From: Sulfidibacterium sp964598065
Lineage (GTDB): Bacteria > Bacteroidota > Bacteroidia > Bacteroidales > F082
DNA: 9,561 nucleotides
Assembly (NCBI GenBank): GCA_964598065.1
Contig: CAZRAW010000083.1
Span: 1 to 9,561, forward strand
Direction of reading: 5' to 3'
Part shown: piece after piece, positions 1 to 6,415 of the stretch
How positions within the stretch are numbered: the stretch's first letter is position 1
Layout: each line of letters opens with the position of its first letter
Translations under genes and position numbers: made by a program
The notes under the pieces: model-generated
Databases searched by the model: none
Told to the model about the DNA's origin: nothing
What the model saw: the letters and a program-made list of their open reading frames with translations, nothing else

Positions 1-47
1 TATTTTTTTAAAAAATATAATTCCTGAGATGGTATTGGGTTTGTTCA

Positions 48-56
48 TATATTTGC
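48..56 (+). promoter_or_regulatory. Bacteroidota-type -7 promoter box for the cysteine leader / serine acetyltransferase unit
   Basis: TATATTTGC matches the Bacteroidota primary sigma factor -7 consensus TAnnTTTG exactly. The same 11 bases (TATATTTGCAG) recur at 1159-1169 before the next gene. No convincing TTTG is present at the -33 position, so half of the promoter is weak. With the usual spacing, transcription would start about 5 bases after the box, near position 60, which is the A of the leader peptide ATG. The start point is inferred, not seen. Confidence 0.6.
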
Positions 57-59
57 AGC

Positions 60-146
60 ATGAAAAAAAGATTACAAAATAATATAGGCTGCTGTTGTTG
101 TAAATTTAACAACGGAAGGGTGTGTGCTAAAAATTGGTTTTTGTAA
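60..146 (+). CDS. Cysteine-rich leader peptide (28 aa) of a putative transcription attenuator
   Basis: This small reading frame starts at ATG 60 and stops at TAA 144-146. Its N-terminus is MKKRLQNN, followed by IGCCCCKFNNG and then GRVCAKNWFL. Four consecutive cysteine codons (TGC TGT TGT TGT) occupy 90-101 and a fifth (TGT) is at 123-125. Five cysteines in 28 residues, four in a row, is what is expected of a leader peptide whose translation senses charged Cys-tRNA, as the Trp and His codon runs do in trpL and hisL. It lies directly upstream of a terminator and of serine O-acetyltransferase, the enzyme that commits serine to cysteine synthesis. The peptide itself probably has no function; what matters is where the ribosome stalls. 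The ATG abuts the predicted transcription start, so translation may be leaderless. No other in-frame ATG exists downstream, and the upstream in-frame stop is TAA at 18-20. Confidence 0.8.
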   Translation: MKKRLQNNIGCCCCKFNNGRVCAKNWFL

Positions 147-183
147 TTAATATTTATTAAATAATTGTCTAATAGCCCTTTCG
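92..183 (+). promoter_or_regulatory. Mutually exclusive protector hairpin and antiterminator of the cysteine attenuator
   Basis: Two competing pairings can be drawn by eye. In the protector hairpin, bases 92-100 (the cysteine codons, CTGTTGTTG) pair with 107-115 (TAACAACGG), giving nine pairs including two G-U and a six-base loop. In the antiterminator, CGGAAGGG at 113-120 pairs with CCCTTTCG at 176-183, and CTA at 127-129 extends it by pairing with TAG at 173-175. CGGAAGGG at 113-120 is an exact copy of 193-200, the 3' arm of the terminator, so it can replace that arm. The two structures share 113-115 and exclude each other. A ribosome stalled on the cysteine codons would open the protector and free 113-129, favouring readthrough. 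A ribosome that reaches the stop codon, or no ribosome at all, would favour termination. The pairing is visible; the mechanism is inferred by analogy with trp attenuation. Confidence 0.72.
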
Positions 184-209
184 ATTAATATTCGGAAGGG
201 CTATTTTTT
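171..209 (+). terminator. Intrinsic terminator (attenuator) before serine acetyltransferase
   Basis: AATAGCCCTTTCGA (171-184) pairs with TCGGAAGGGCTATT (192-205) to give a 14-pair stem with one G-U and a seven-base loop. A run of six T residues (204-209) follows. It ends 13 bases before the acetyltransferase ATG and 63 bases after the leader peptide stop. No other gene ends upstream within the window, so a terminator here makes sense as a regulated stop inside the leader of the downstream gene. Confidence 0.85.
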
Positions 210-222
210 ATACCACTGATAT

Positions 223-1053
223 ATGACAAGAAATGAATTTATCCGGAACCGGGGACAGTTTTTACAAAGTGTGAAAGGGAAAGTTCCATCTAAAAAAGAA
301 ATAAATAATTTTTTGAATGAGTTAATAGAATACCTATTTCCTGTTTTGTCGGAAAATCACACCACAGAGGAAGAAATAGATATTGATGCGCTCATGGTTT
401 TATTACATGCCATACTTAAATCTTACGATTCGAAATCGGGAGATATAGATCACACTGTCAACAAATTTAGGGATTCGCTGCCCGATTTGTATGAGTTGCT
501 TATCGCAGATGCAATGGCGATTTATGAAGGAGACCCTGCCGCTACATCCGTCGAAGAGGTGGTTTTAAGTTATCCGGGCTTTTATGCCATACTGGTTTAC
601 CGCATAGCCCATGAGCTGGATAACTTATCGGTAGCTGTAATTCCGCGTATGTTAACGGAATTTTCTCATGGAAAGACCGGGATAGATATTCATCCCAAAG
701 CACAAATCGGAAAATCATTCTGCATTGATCATGGAACCGGCATCGTCGTTGGGGAAACCACCGTTATCGGTGATTCGGTAAAAATATATCAGGGTGTTAC
801 GCTGGGGGCTACCAGTGTCTCAAAAAAACATTCCGGTAAGAAACGTCATCCTACTATTGAAGATCATGTAATTATTTATTCTGGAGCTACCGTTTTGGGA
901 GGACAGACGATTGTTGGAAATCACTCAATTATAGGTGGGAATGTATGGTTGATACATTCCGTTGATCCTTACTCCATTGTTTTGGATCAGAGCAGGGTGC
1001 ATCTTAGAAATAATGCGCCCAACAGAAATGAAATAATTGATTATGTAATTTAA
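223..1053 (+). CDS. cysE: Serine O-acetyltransferase
   Basis: This 276-residue protein should transfer acetyl from acetyl-CoA to L-serine, giving O-acetylserine for cysteine synthase in the cytoplasm. The N-terminal ~145 residues are helical, as in the CysE/EpsC family. From about 150 a left-handed beta-helix of hexapeptide repeats begins. Landmarks are TGIDIHP with D155, then IDHGTGIVVGET with H170 and E178, then GVTLGATS at 191-198 and KRHP with H209. D155 and H170 are 15 residues apart, like D143/H158 of E. coli CysE. The C-terminal tail (HSVDPYSIVLDQ) differs from the usual VPP..VVxGxPAR ending, as in the longer Bacteroidota form often labelled EpsC. ATG 223 follows the terminator hairpin, with no Shine-Dalgarno sequence. 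A terminator follows the gene, so it is probably transcribed alone under the cysteine attenuator. No cysteine synthase gene is adjacent. Confidence 0.92.
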   Translation: MTRNEFIRNRGQFLQSVKGKVPSKKEINNFLNELIEYLFPVLSENHTTEEEIDIDALMVLLHAILKSYDSKSGDIDHTVNKFRDSLPDLYELLIADAMAIYEGDPAATSVEEVVLSYPGFYAILVYRIAHELDNLSVAVIPRMLTEFSHGKTGIDIHPKAQIGKSFCIDHGTGIVVGETTVIGDSVKIYQGVTLGATSVSKKHSGKKRHPTIEDHVIIYSGATVLGGQTIVGNHSIIGGNVWLIHSVDPYSIVLDQSRVHLRNNAPNRNEIIDYVI

Positions 1054-1078
1054 TCAAAGGAGAAGTCCCCTTCAGGTT

Positions 1079-1113
1079 TAATCCGGGAATCAAAATCGGA
1101 TTATTTGTTTTTT
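1079..1113 (+). terminator. Probable intrinsic terminator of serine acetyltransferase
   Basis: TAATCCG (1079-1085) pairs with CGGATTA (1097-1103), with a possible extra G-U pair inside, and is followed by TTTGTTTTTT (1104-1113). It begins 26 bases after the acetyltransferase stop codon and precedes the promoter box of the next gene. Confidence 0.6.
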
Positions 1114-1158
1114 GCGATTTATCATACGAAAACAAACCCGGAATGCAATGAACATTCC

Positions 1159-1167
1159 TATATTTGC
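1159..1167 (+). promoter_or_regulatory. -7 promoter box of the 5'-nucleotidase gene
   Basis: TATATTTGC matches TAnnTTTG exactly. Transcription would begin near 1171, leaving about 15 untranslated bases before ATG 1186. No clear TTTG lies at -33. The box and the following AG are identical to those at 48-58. Confidence 0.6.
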
Positions 1168-1185
1168 AGAGTATAACTCGTTGCC

Positions 1186-2961
1186 ATGAAAAAGATATTT
1201 CTACTTATCAGTTTGTTCCTTTCCGTTACGCTCTTTGCACAGAACGGGGGACCCGTAAAAACCATTCATTTGAAAATTCTGGAAACCGGCGACGTACACG
1301 GATGTGTTTTTCCGCAGGATTTGGTTACACAACGCATACGAAAAGGTTCGCTGGCGCAGGTGGAGACGTTCGTGAAAGAATTGCGTACACAAAAAAATCA
1401 GACAGTCATTCTGTTAGATGATGGTGATATTTTACAGGGGACTCCTTTTGTTTATTATTACAATTATGTGGATACCACCGGAGTGCATCAACTGGCACCC
1501 ATTATGAACTACATGCATTATGCCGCCGGTACTGTGGGGAACCATGATATTGAGCCGGGGCATGCCGTATATGACAAATTCAGAAAAGAGATTGATTTCC
1601 CCTGGCTGGCAGCCAACGCGGTGGATGATTCCACGGGAAAACCATATTTTAAACCTTATGTGATTTTGCACCGCGACGGACTGAAGATTGCCGTTCTCGG
1701 TATGATTACGCCGGTAATCCCCGACTGGCTGGCTCCCTCTATTTGGTCGGGCATGCATTTTGTCGGCATGGTGAAAACAGCGCGCTACTGGGTGAAATAT
1801 ATTCGAAACCATGAACATCCCGACCTGATGATCGGTCTGTTTCATTCAGGTACTAACAGTAATTACGGTATTCATGGCGAAGGTCAACCGGTAGAAGATG
1901 CGTCCGGGCTTGTAGCTCGTGAAGTACCGGGTTTCGATGTGGTTTTTGCCGGCCACGACCATAAACCGAGTAACCAGATTGTAACCAACACCGCCGGCAA
2001 GGAAGTACTTTTAATAGACCCCGGAGCTCATGCAGAACTTGTCTCCGAAGCGGACATCAACCTCACTTACAATCCCAAAACCGATCGTTACGAGAAAGCC
2101 ATTACAGGACACCTGCGCAACATGGCCGGTTATGCACCCGACAGTGCGTTTATGCAGAAATTCATGCCGGATTTTATTCAGGTTCAGAAATTCGTCGATA
2201 AGCCTATCGGTAAATTTACCAAAGCTGTTGATGCCAGAAACGCCCTGTTCGGCCCCTCGGCTTTTGTGGACATTATTCATCAGCTTCAACTGAAAAAAAC
2301 ACATGCCGACGTCTCCATTGTCTCGTTACTCTCCATGAACGCACGTATTGACAAAGGAGTGTTTTATATGCGTGATTTGTTTAAGCTCTACCGGTATGAG
2401 AACTATCTTTATACTATCCGTTTGAGTGGCCGTGAAATCAAGAACCTGTTGGAATACTCTTACGGACTATGGTTCAACACTATGCAAAGTAAGAAAGACC
2501 ATTTGCTTCTCTTCAAAACAGACGCCGACGGAAATTTGGTTCAGTCGAAATGGACGGGAAGACCGTTTTTGAAAAATGCTTATTACAATTTCAATTCGGC
2601 AGCCGGTATCAGGTACATAGTTGACGTGAGCAAAAAACCCGGAAACCGGATTCACATCATCTCTATGGCCGACGGAAAGCCGTTTGACATGAACAAAATG
2701 TATACCGTTGCAATCAATTCATATCAGGGTAACGGAGGCGGAGGAACGCTGACCAAAGGCGCCGGCATTCCCAAACCGGAACTAAGCAAACGGCTGATAA
2801 CCAGCTCAAAAAAAGATATCCGCTATTTGATGATGAAATGGATAGAAAGCAGGAAAGAGATAACACCTAAAGCACTGGACGAATGGAAAGTAATTCCTGA
2901 AAAATGGGTTAAACCGGCAGCGAAAAGAGATTATGATTTACTGTTTAGGACGAAGCGATAG
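1186..2961 (+). CDS. Secreted 5'-nucleotidase / 2',3'-cyclic-nucleotide phosphodiesterase family metallophosphoesterase
   Basis: This 591-residue, two-domain protein is of the UshA/CpdB type. A signal peptide (MKKIFLLISLFLSVTLFAQ) indicates export to the periplasm or surface. The N-terminal calcineurin-like domain carries the dimetal ligands in order: D36 and H38 in ETGDVHG, D81 in DDGDILQG, N119-H120 in GNHD, H220 in GLFHSG, and H257/H259 in GHDH. The C-terminal nucleotidase domain starts near 340 and includes the substrate-pocket segments NALFGPSAFVD (352-362), MRDLFKLYRYEN (395-406) and the glycine-rich NSYQGNGGGG (511-520). All catalytic residues expected of the family are present. It probably dephosphorylates extracellular nucleotides or cyclic nucleotides to salvage nucleoside and phosphate; which substrate it prefers cannot be read from the sequence. 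It has its own promoter box and converges on the leftward gene cluster. Confidence 0.9.
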   Translation: MKKIFLLISLFLSVTLFAQNGGPVKTIHLKILETGDVHGCVFPQDLVTQRIRKGSLAQVETFVKELRTQKNQTVILLDDGDILQGTPFVYYYNYVDTTGVHQLAPIMNYMHYAAGTVGNHDIEPGHAVYDKFRKEIDFPWLAANAVDDSTGKPYFKPYVILHRDGLKIAVLGMITPVIPDWLAPSIWSGMHFVGMVKTARYWVKYIRNHEHPDLMIGLFHSGTNSNYGIHGEGQPVEDASGLVAREVPGFDVVFAGHDHKPSNQIVTNTAGKEVLLIDPGAHAELVSEADINLTYNPKTDRYEKAITGHLRNMAGYAPDSAFMQKFMPDFIQVQKFVDKPIGKFTKAVDARNALFGPSAFVDIIHQLQLKKTHADVSIVSLLSMNARIDKGVFYMRDLFKLYRYENYLYTIRLSGREIKNLLEYSYGLWFNTMQSKKDHLLLFKTDADGNLVQSKWTGRPFLKNAYYNFNSAAGIRYIVDVSKKPGNRIHIISMADGKPFDMNKMYTVAINSYQGNGGGGTLTKGAGIPKPELSKRLITSSKKDIRYLMMKWIESRKEITPKALDEWKVIPEKWVKPAAKRDYDLLFRTKR

Positions 2962-2983
2962 AGGTTTAGGGAGTTGAGGTTAT

Positions 2984-3023
2984 GTTGTTTATTATACGTG
3001 AATTATTTCGGATAATAAATAAC
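2984..3023. terminator. AT-rich stem-loop between convergent genes, possible bidirectional terminator
   Basis: GTTGTTTATTAT (2984-2995) pairs with ATAATAAATAAC (3012-3023) over 12 positions with one G-U. Two further C-G pairs are possible inside after a mismatch. It lies in the 67-base gap between two genes that end facing each other. Neither side has a proper T run, so termination is suggested mainly by position. Confidence 0.4.
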
Positions 3024-3028
3024 GGCAA

Positions 3029-3298
3029 CTACTCCTCCATCTTTTTCACATCTATTTTCTTTTCAGGTGCGGACTCATCGCCGGCTTTTTCTGCCAGTTT
3101 GCGCATCTCCAGCACAAAGCCTTCAATGTCGGCTTCCGAAAAATCTTTTTCCTGTGCCGCTTCTTCCAATGTCCCCCAAATGGGCTCACCACACATAATG
3201 CAACGAATACCCTTTTCCATCAAAAACCGAACGGAAAAGGGATAATTATTGACCAGTTCCTCAATGAGAATATCTTTTGTTATTTCAGGTTTTGCCAT
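3029..3298 (-). CDS. DUF1858 domain protein with a CxxC motif
   Basis: This small cytoplasmic protein of 89 residues matches the DUF1858 / hybrid-cluster-protein-associated disulfide family (the TIGR03980 type). The domain covers about residues 4-68. It has the typical order: ITKDILIEELVNNYP, then a helix ending in MEKGIRCIMCGEP with C33 and C36, then WGTLEEAAQEK. The C-terminal 20 residues are charged and look disordered. Family members are thought to be small redox or metal-binding proteins, but the biochemical role is unknown. No hybrid cluster protein gene is nearby. It lies 44 bases downstream of the fused hydro-lyase gene, in the same direction, with a -7 promoter box in that gap, so it may be transcribed both with and without its neighbour. 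ATG 3298 is the natural start. Confidence 0.82.
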   Translation of the reverse strand: MAKPEITKDILIEELVNNYPFSVRFLMEKGIRCIMCGEPIWGTLEEAAQEKDFSEADIEGFVLEMRKLAEKAGDESAPEKKIDVKKMEE

Positions 3299-3314
3299 GG
3301 CTCAGGACTTTTTG

Positions 3315-3322
3315 CAAAATTA
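3315..3322 (-). promoter_or_regulatory. Candidate -7 promoter box for the DUF1858 gene
   Basis: On the minus strand TAATTTTG (followed by C) matches TAnnTTTG exactly and lies 16 bases before ATG 3298. No TTTG is found at the right -33 distance. The match is short, so the position just upstream of a gene is the main support. Confidence 0.4.
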
Positions 3323-3342
3323 AACAATGTGAAAACAACAGC

Positions 3343-5148
3343 TCAGAAAAGGCCGCCGTTTTTGTAAATCTCCATCTGCACTTCCGAGAACGGTGTGATT
3401 TGCGTGGATTTGCCATTTCTTTCATTGATCAGTTTACCTGTTTCAAAGTTCAGGCGAATGATATCTCCATCACGCAAATTAATATCGGCGAGGGAATTGT
3501 AAGTGAGAATAGGCATTGCAGCGTTAATAGCATTTCGCTCATAAATAGCGCCGAACGACCGGGCAAGAATAGCCTGAACTCCAAGTGTTTTAAATCCATC
3601 CACCGCCTGCTGTCGCGAACTCCCGGCACCGAAATTTTTGCCGGTTACCACAACAGCTCCGGGTTTTACTTTTTTGGCAAAATTTTCGTAGCCTTCGAGA
3701 TTATCGAAGATATATTGTCCCATTTTTTCCGGATCGGTAATCTGGAGATAACGGTTGTGGAAAATCATATCCGTATCAATGTCATCTTTTTCGATAAGCC
3801 ATACCCTCCCCTTCACCTCTATCCGCTTTTCTTCCGATGGATGTGTATGTGTAACGGCAGGTTTAAAACTCACGGCTTCATTTTCATAATCAAAATGAGC
3901 GGGATGATCGGGAATATCGTCCTCGGTTGTAATATATCCCGCAACAGCGGAAGCAGCAGCGGAAGCCGGGGAAGCAAGATACACCAGCCCTTTCCCCTGT
4001 TTTCCGGGAAAATTTCTGTTTCCCGTACTTATGGTAACCTCTCCGGGACCATTTTGGCCGACCTGTCCGGCGGCACAACCTGCACAACCGGCGTTAGACA
4101 CTAATGCTCCGGCGTCTTTAAAAATTGATAGCAGCCCTTCATCAAGGCACTGCCGCCAAATTTCATCGGTAGCCGGAACAATCTTAAGCACCACTCCGGG
4201 AGCCACTTTGCGGCCTTTTAAAACATTTGCCACAGCACGCATGTCTTCCATCCGTCCGTTGGTACAACTACCCACAAAAGCCGAATCTATTTTCACCCGT
4301 TTTTCGGTGTCAATATCCACGGTATCGTGCGGTTTGCCCGGACGACTGATCATAGGAACGAACGTACTCACATCAAGCGTAAATTCATCGACATAAACTG
4401 CATCCGCATCGGCGATAACAGCTTCTAACTTCCGTCCGGTTTGCTTTTCGCAGAAATCCATAATAGCCTTGTTGGGCGGGAAAAGCAGGATAATCACTCC
4501 CATTTCGGTACCCATAGAAGCAATAGTAATCCGCTGATCTAAAGTGAGTTTATCCACCACGTCGCCATAAAATTCCACAGAAGTTCCCAGCAGAGAGTTT
4601 GCGCCAAATTTATGTAACAGATTCAAAATAATATCTTTAGCCGTTACCTTTTCCGGAAGTTGCCCGATGAGATTTATTTTTACAGACGGAGGCACTTTAA
4701 ACCAGACTTTTCCGCGATAAAATGCCACTGCAATATCCTTATCTCCCATTCCCTGCCCGAAGGCGCCAATGGCTCCGAGAATGTTGGCATGCGAATCGGT
4801 AGTAACGGACGTTGAACCGGGCCATGCCAAACCCTCGCGAATAAGGGTGTGCGTTCCGATACCATTATTGATATCAAAAACTTTAATGCCGTGTTTACGG
4901 GCAAATACGCGCACAACCTGTTGGTTAGCAGCATATTTCTGGTCACTACCCGTGGGGTTGGTGTCGAAAGTAAAAAAGGTACTGGAAGGATCGGCAATAC
5001 CGAGGCCGTAAGTTTCAATATTTTTTACCACATTGGGGCCACCAAAATCCCGGGCAACACGGGCATCAATTTCAATATCCACAATATCGCCGGGTTTAAC
5101 TGCTTTTTCAACCGAATGAGCAGCAATTATTTTTTCAATTATTGTCAT
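3343..5148 (-). CDS. Fused LeuC-LeuD-type aconitase-family hydro-lyase (isopropylmalate/homoaconitate dehydratase-like, substrate uncertain)
   Basis: This 601-residue protein joins in one chain the large and small parts that are separate LeuC and LeuD in most bacteria. Residues 1 to about 410 form the [4Fe-4S] part, with TTDSHANILGAIGAFGQG (116-133), GSCTNGR (293-299, cluster Cys295) and GCAGCAAG (354-361, Cys355 and Cys358). A linker (about 410-445) leads to the small swivelling domain (446-601) with DIDTDMIFHNRYLQI and the active-site loop NFGAGSSRQQA (505-515). SCTNGR is typical of isopropylmalate and homoaconitate dehydratases rather than TCA aconitase. The loop reads RQQA where LeuD usually has REHA, and the specificity loop reads YLQI. 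The protein should isomerise or dehydrate a 2- or 3-hydroxy acid with a dicarboxylate or tricarboxylate backbone. No leuA, leuB or citrate synthase gene is adjacent, so the pathway is open. ATG 5148 follows a -7 box. Confidence 0.85.
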   Translation of the reverse strand: MTIIEKIIAAHSVEKAVKPGDIVDIEIDARVARDFGGPNVVKNIETYGLGIADPSSTFFTFDTNPTGSDQKYAANQQVVRVFARKHGIKVFDINNGIGTHTLIREGLAWPGSTSVTTDSHANILGAIGAFGQGMGDKDIAVAFYRGKVWFKVPPSVKINLIGQLPEKVTAKDIILNLLHKFGANSLLGTSVEFYGDVVDKLTLDQRITIASMGTEMGVIILLFPPNKAIMDFCEKQTGRKLEAVIADADAVYVDEFTLDVSTFVPMISRPGKPHDTVDIDTEKRVKIDSAFVGSCTNGRMEDMRAVANVLKGRKVAPGVVLKIVPATDEIWRQCLDEGLLSIFKDAGALVSNAGCAGCAAGQVGQNGPGEVTISTGNRNFPGKQGKGLVYLASPASAAASAVAGYITTEDDIPDHPAHFDYENEAVSFKPAVTHTHPSEEKRIEVKGRVWLIEKDDIDTDMIFHNRYLQITDPEKMGQYIFDNLEGYENFAKKVKPGAVVVTGKNFGAGSSRQQAVDGFKTLGVQAILARSFGAIYERNAINAAMPILTYNSLADINLRDGDIIRLNFETGKLINERNGKSTQITPFSEVQMEIYKNGGLF

Positions 5149-5169
5149 AATATTTTCTGTTTAGAGCAC

Positions 5170-5177
5170 CAAAATTA
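5170..5177 (-). promoter_or_regulatory. Candidate -7 promoter box for the fused hydro-lyase gene
   Basis: Minus-strand TAATTTTG (followed by G) fits TAnnTTTG exactly and ends 21 bases before ATG 5148, inside the 46-base gap after the preceding gene. No -33 TTTG is seen at the usual distance. Confidence 0.4.
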
Positions 5178-5194
5178 AGAAAAATGCCAAAGTA

Positions 5195-6376
5195 TTATAC
5201 CAGTTTCAGGGCTCGTTTAAATTCCTTTGACCTGTCGAACAGATAGCGATAGGTAACATAGGTTTTGTAAATGCGTGCTTCCACATTCCGTTCCACCATT
5301 TTCATCATGGACGGGTTAAAATCACCAATCCAATTCATTTCAAGATACATATAAGGAAACCCTGACTTTTGAGTTTCCGCCTCAAACCGCTGAATAATAG
5401 CTGATTCTACGCCCTTCCCCTGATGTTCGGGCGTTACGCCGAAAATCAGTCCCAGCAGGCGGTCAGCACTGTGAAACACCCTGAGTCCGAGATAAAGACG
5501 AATTTTGTTGAACCAGCTCAGTTTTCCGTTAAAATTACGAATAGTCGGGTTCATGTCGGGAATCATGATAAAAAAAGCGATGGGGTCATTTTTGTAATAG
5601 CCAAAAATAATGGTACGCTCATCGATAATAGGTTTCAGCGCATGAAGCAGAGTTTTAGCCTGCAGCAACCTCATGGAACTCACACCGGGAAACCTCGCCC
5701 ATGCCTTGTTATAAATCGTCAGAAAATCTTCCGCATATTGATCAAACCGTTTCCAGCGGAAAGTATCGAAGCGGTAATCAGGATTTCTCAGTAACCGGGC
5801 AGCTTTCTCATGGTTAATGTCAGAAGCCCCCTCATTAATATTTTTATAATAGACATACTGGTTAAAATAGTTCTTAAAACCGTAATTTTCAAAAAGTTCG
5901 TTATAGTAAGCAAAGTTGTAAGGCATATTGAAAGTATTTTCATAGAAGCCCTCTTTGAGACATCCCCAAAAGTTATCGCGATTTCCGAAATTTACCGGGC
6001 CATCCATAGCTTCCATACCTTTGCTTTCCAGCCACATTTTACCGGCATCAAAAAGGCTGTTGGCTGCTTCCTGATGGTCGATACAATCAAAAAAGCCAAC
6101 GCCTCCGGTGAGCTGCGCATTTTTCCGGGCCGCACCTTTCTCAAAAAAAGCGGCTATACGTCCGACCGTTTTATGCAGTTCATCTTGCAGCAGCCAGCGG
6201 ACAGCTTCACCTGTCCTGAACATTTTATTCCTGTCGGGATCAAAAACTCTTTCCACCTCATCATCTAACGGCCTAATCCGGTTTTTCTCTTTTTTATATA
6301 ATCGGTCAGGGAAATCCAGGAATTCCTTTTTCTGTCTTTTATCAGTTACTTCTATTAGGAAATATTTCTCAGGCAT
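5195..6376 (-). CDS. GNAT-like acyltransferase family protein, function unknown
   Basis: This soluble 393-residue protein has no signal peptide or membrane segment. The C-terminal part resembles a GCN5-related N-acetyltransferase: beta strands around 254-275 (ERTIIFGYYKNDPIAFFIMI), then the acyl-CoA loop VTPEHQGKGVESAII at 313-327, matching the Q/RxxGxG/A motif, then EMNWIGDFNPSMMKMVE (346-362), where the helix after the bend usually closes the site. The N-terminal half includes a recognisable segment, DGPVNFGNRDNFWGCL (125-140), and may hold a second, degenerate GNAT fold. The size and layout recall the large YghO-like proteins common in Bacteroidota, which have no established substrate. It lies 39 bases after the CAP-SPOR gene and 46 bases before the hydro-lyase gene. 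It is probably an acetyl- or acyltransferase acting on a small molecule or lipid precursor, but this is only inferred from the fold. Confidence 0.7.
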   Translation of the reverse strand: MPEKYFLIEVTDKRQKKEFLDFPDRLYKKEKNRIRPLDDEVERVFDPDRNKMFRTGEAVRWLLQDELHKTVGRIAAFFEKGAARKNAQLTGGVGFFDCIDHQEAANSLFDAGKMWLESKGMEAMDGPVNFGNRDNFWGCLKEGFYENTFNMPYNFAYYNELFENYGFKNYFNQYVYYKNINEGASDINHEKAARLLRNPDYRFDTFRWKRFDQYAEDFLTIYNKAWARFPGVSSMRLLQAKTLLHALKPIIDERTIIFGYYKNDPIAFFIMIPDMNPTIRNFNGKLSWFNKIRLYLGLRVFHSADRLLGLIFGVTPEHQGKGVESAIIQRFEAETQKSGFPYMYLEMNWIGDFNPSMMKMVERNVEARIYKTYVTYRYLFDRSKEFKRALKLV

Positions 6377-6415
6377 TTTTCTCTGTTAATTTAATCTAAA
6401 ATGGCAAAAGGCAAG

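Noticed and set aside
29..82. Alternative short frame starting at ATG 29 upstream of the cysteine leader peptide
   Set aside because: It runs across the promoter box, starts before the predicted transcription start, has no cysteine codons and stops at once in the region of the better-supported leader ORF.
1..222. A T-box or SAM-type riboswitch in the leader of serine acetyltransferase
   Set aside because: No T-box motif or riboswitch-like conserved core is visible. The translated Cys run and the duplicated terminator arm explain the leader better.
1164..1421. 85-codon + strand frame overlapping the start of the 5'-nucleotidase
   Set aside because: It begins inside the promoter box and overlaps the signal peptide and metal-binding motifs of the real gene in another frame.
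3277..4104. Long + strand open frame of 275 codons opposite the fused hydro-lyase gene
   Set aside because: It is antisense to a well-conserved protein, and its translation shows no recognisable motifs. It is a shadow of the real gene.
5810..6268. 152-codon + strand frame opposite the GNAT-like gene
   Set aside because: The opposite strand carries an intact acetyltransferase-like protein. This frame has no start-site signals or recognisable domain.
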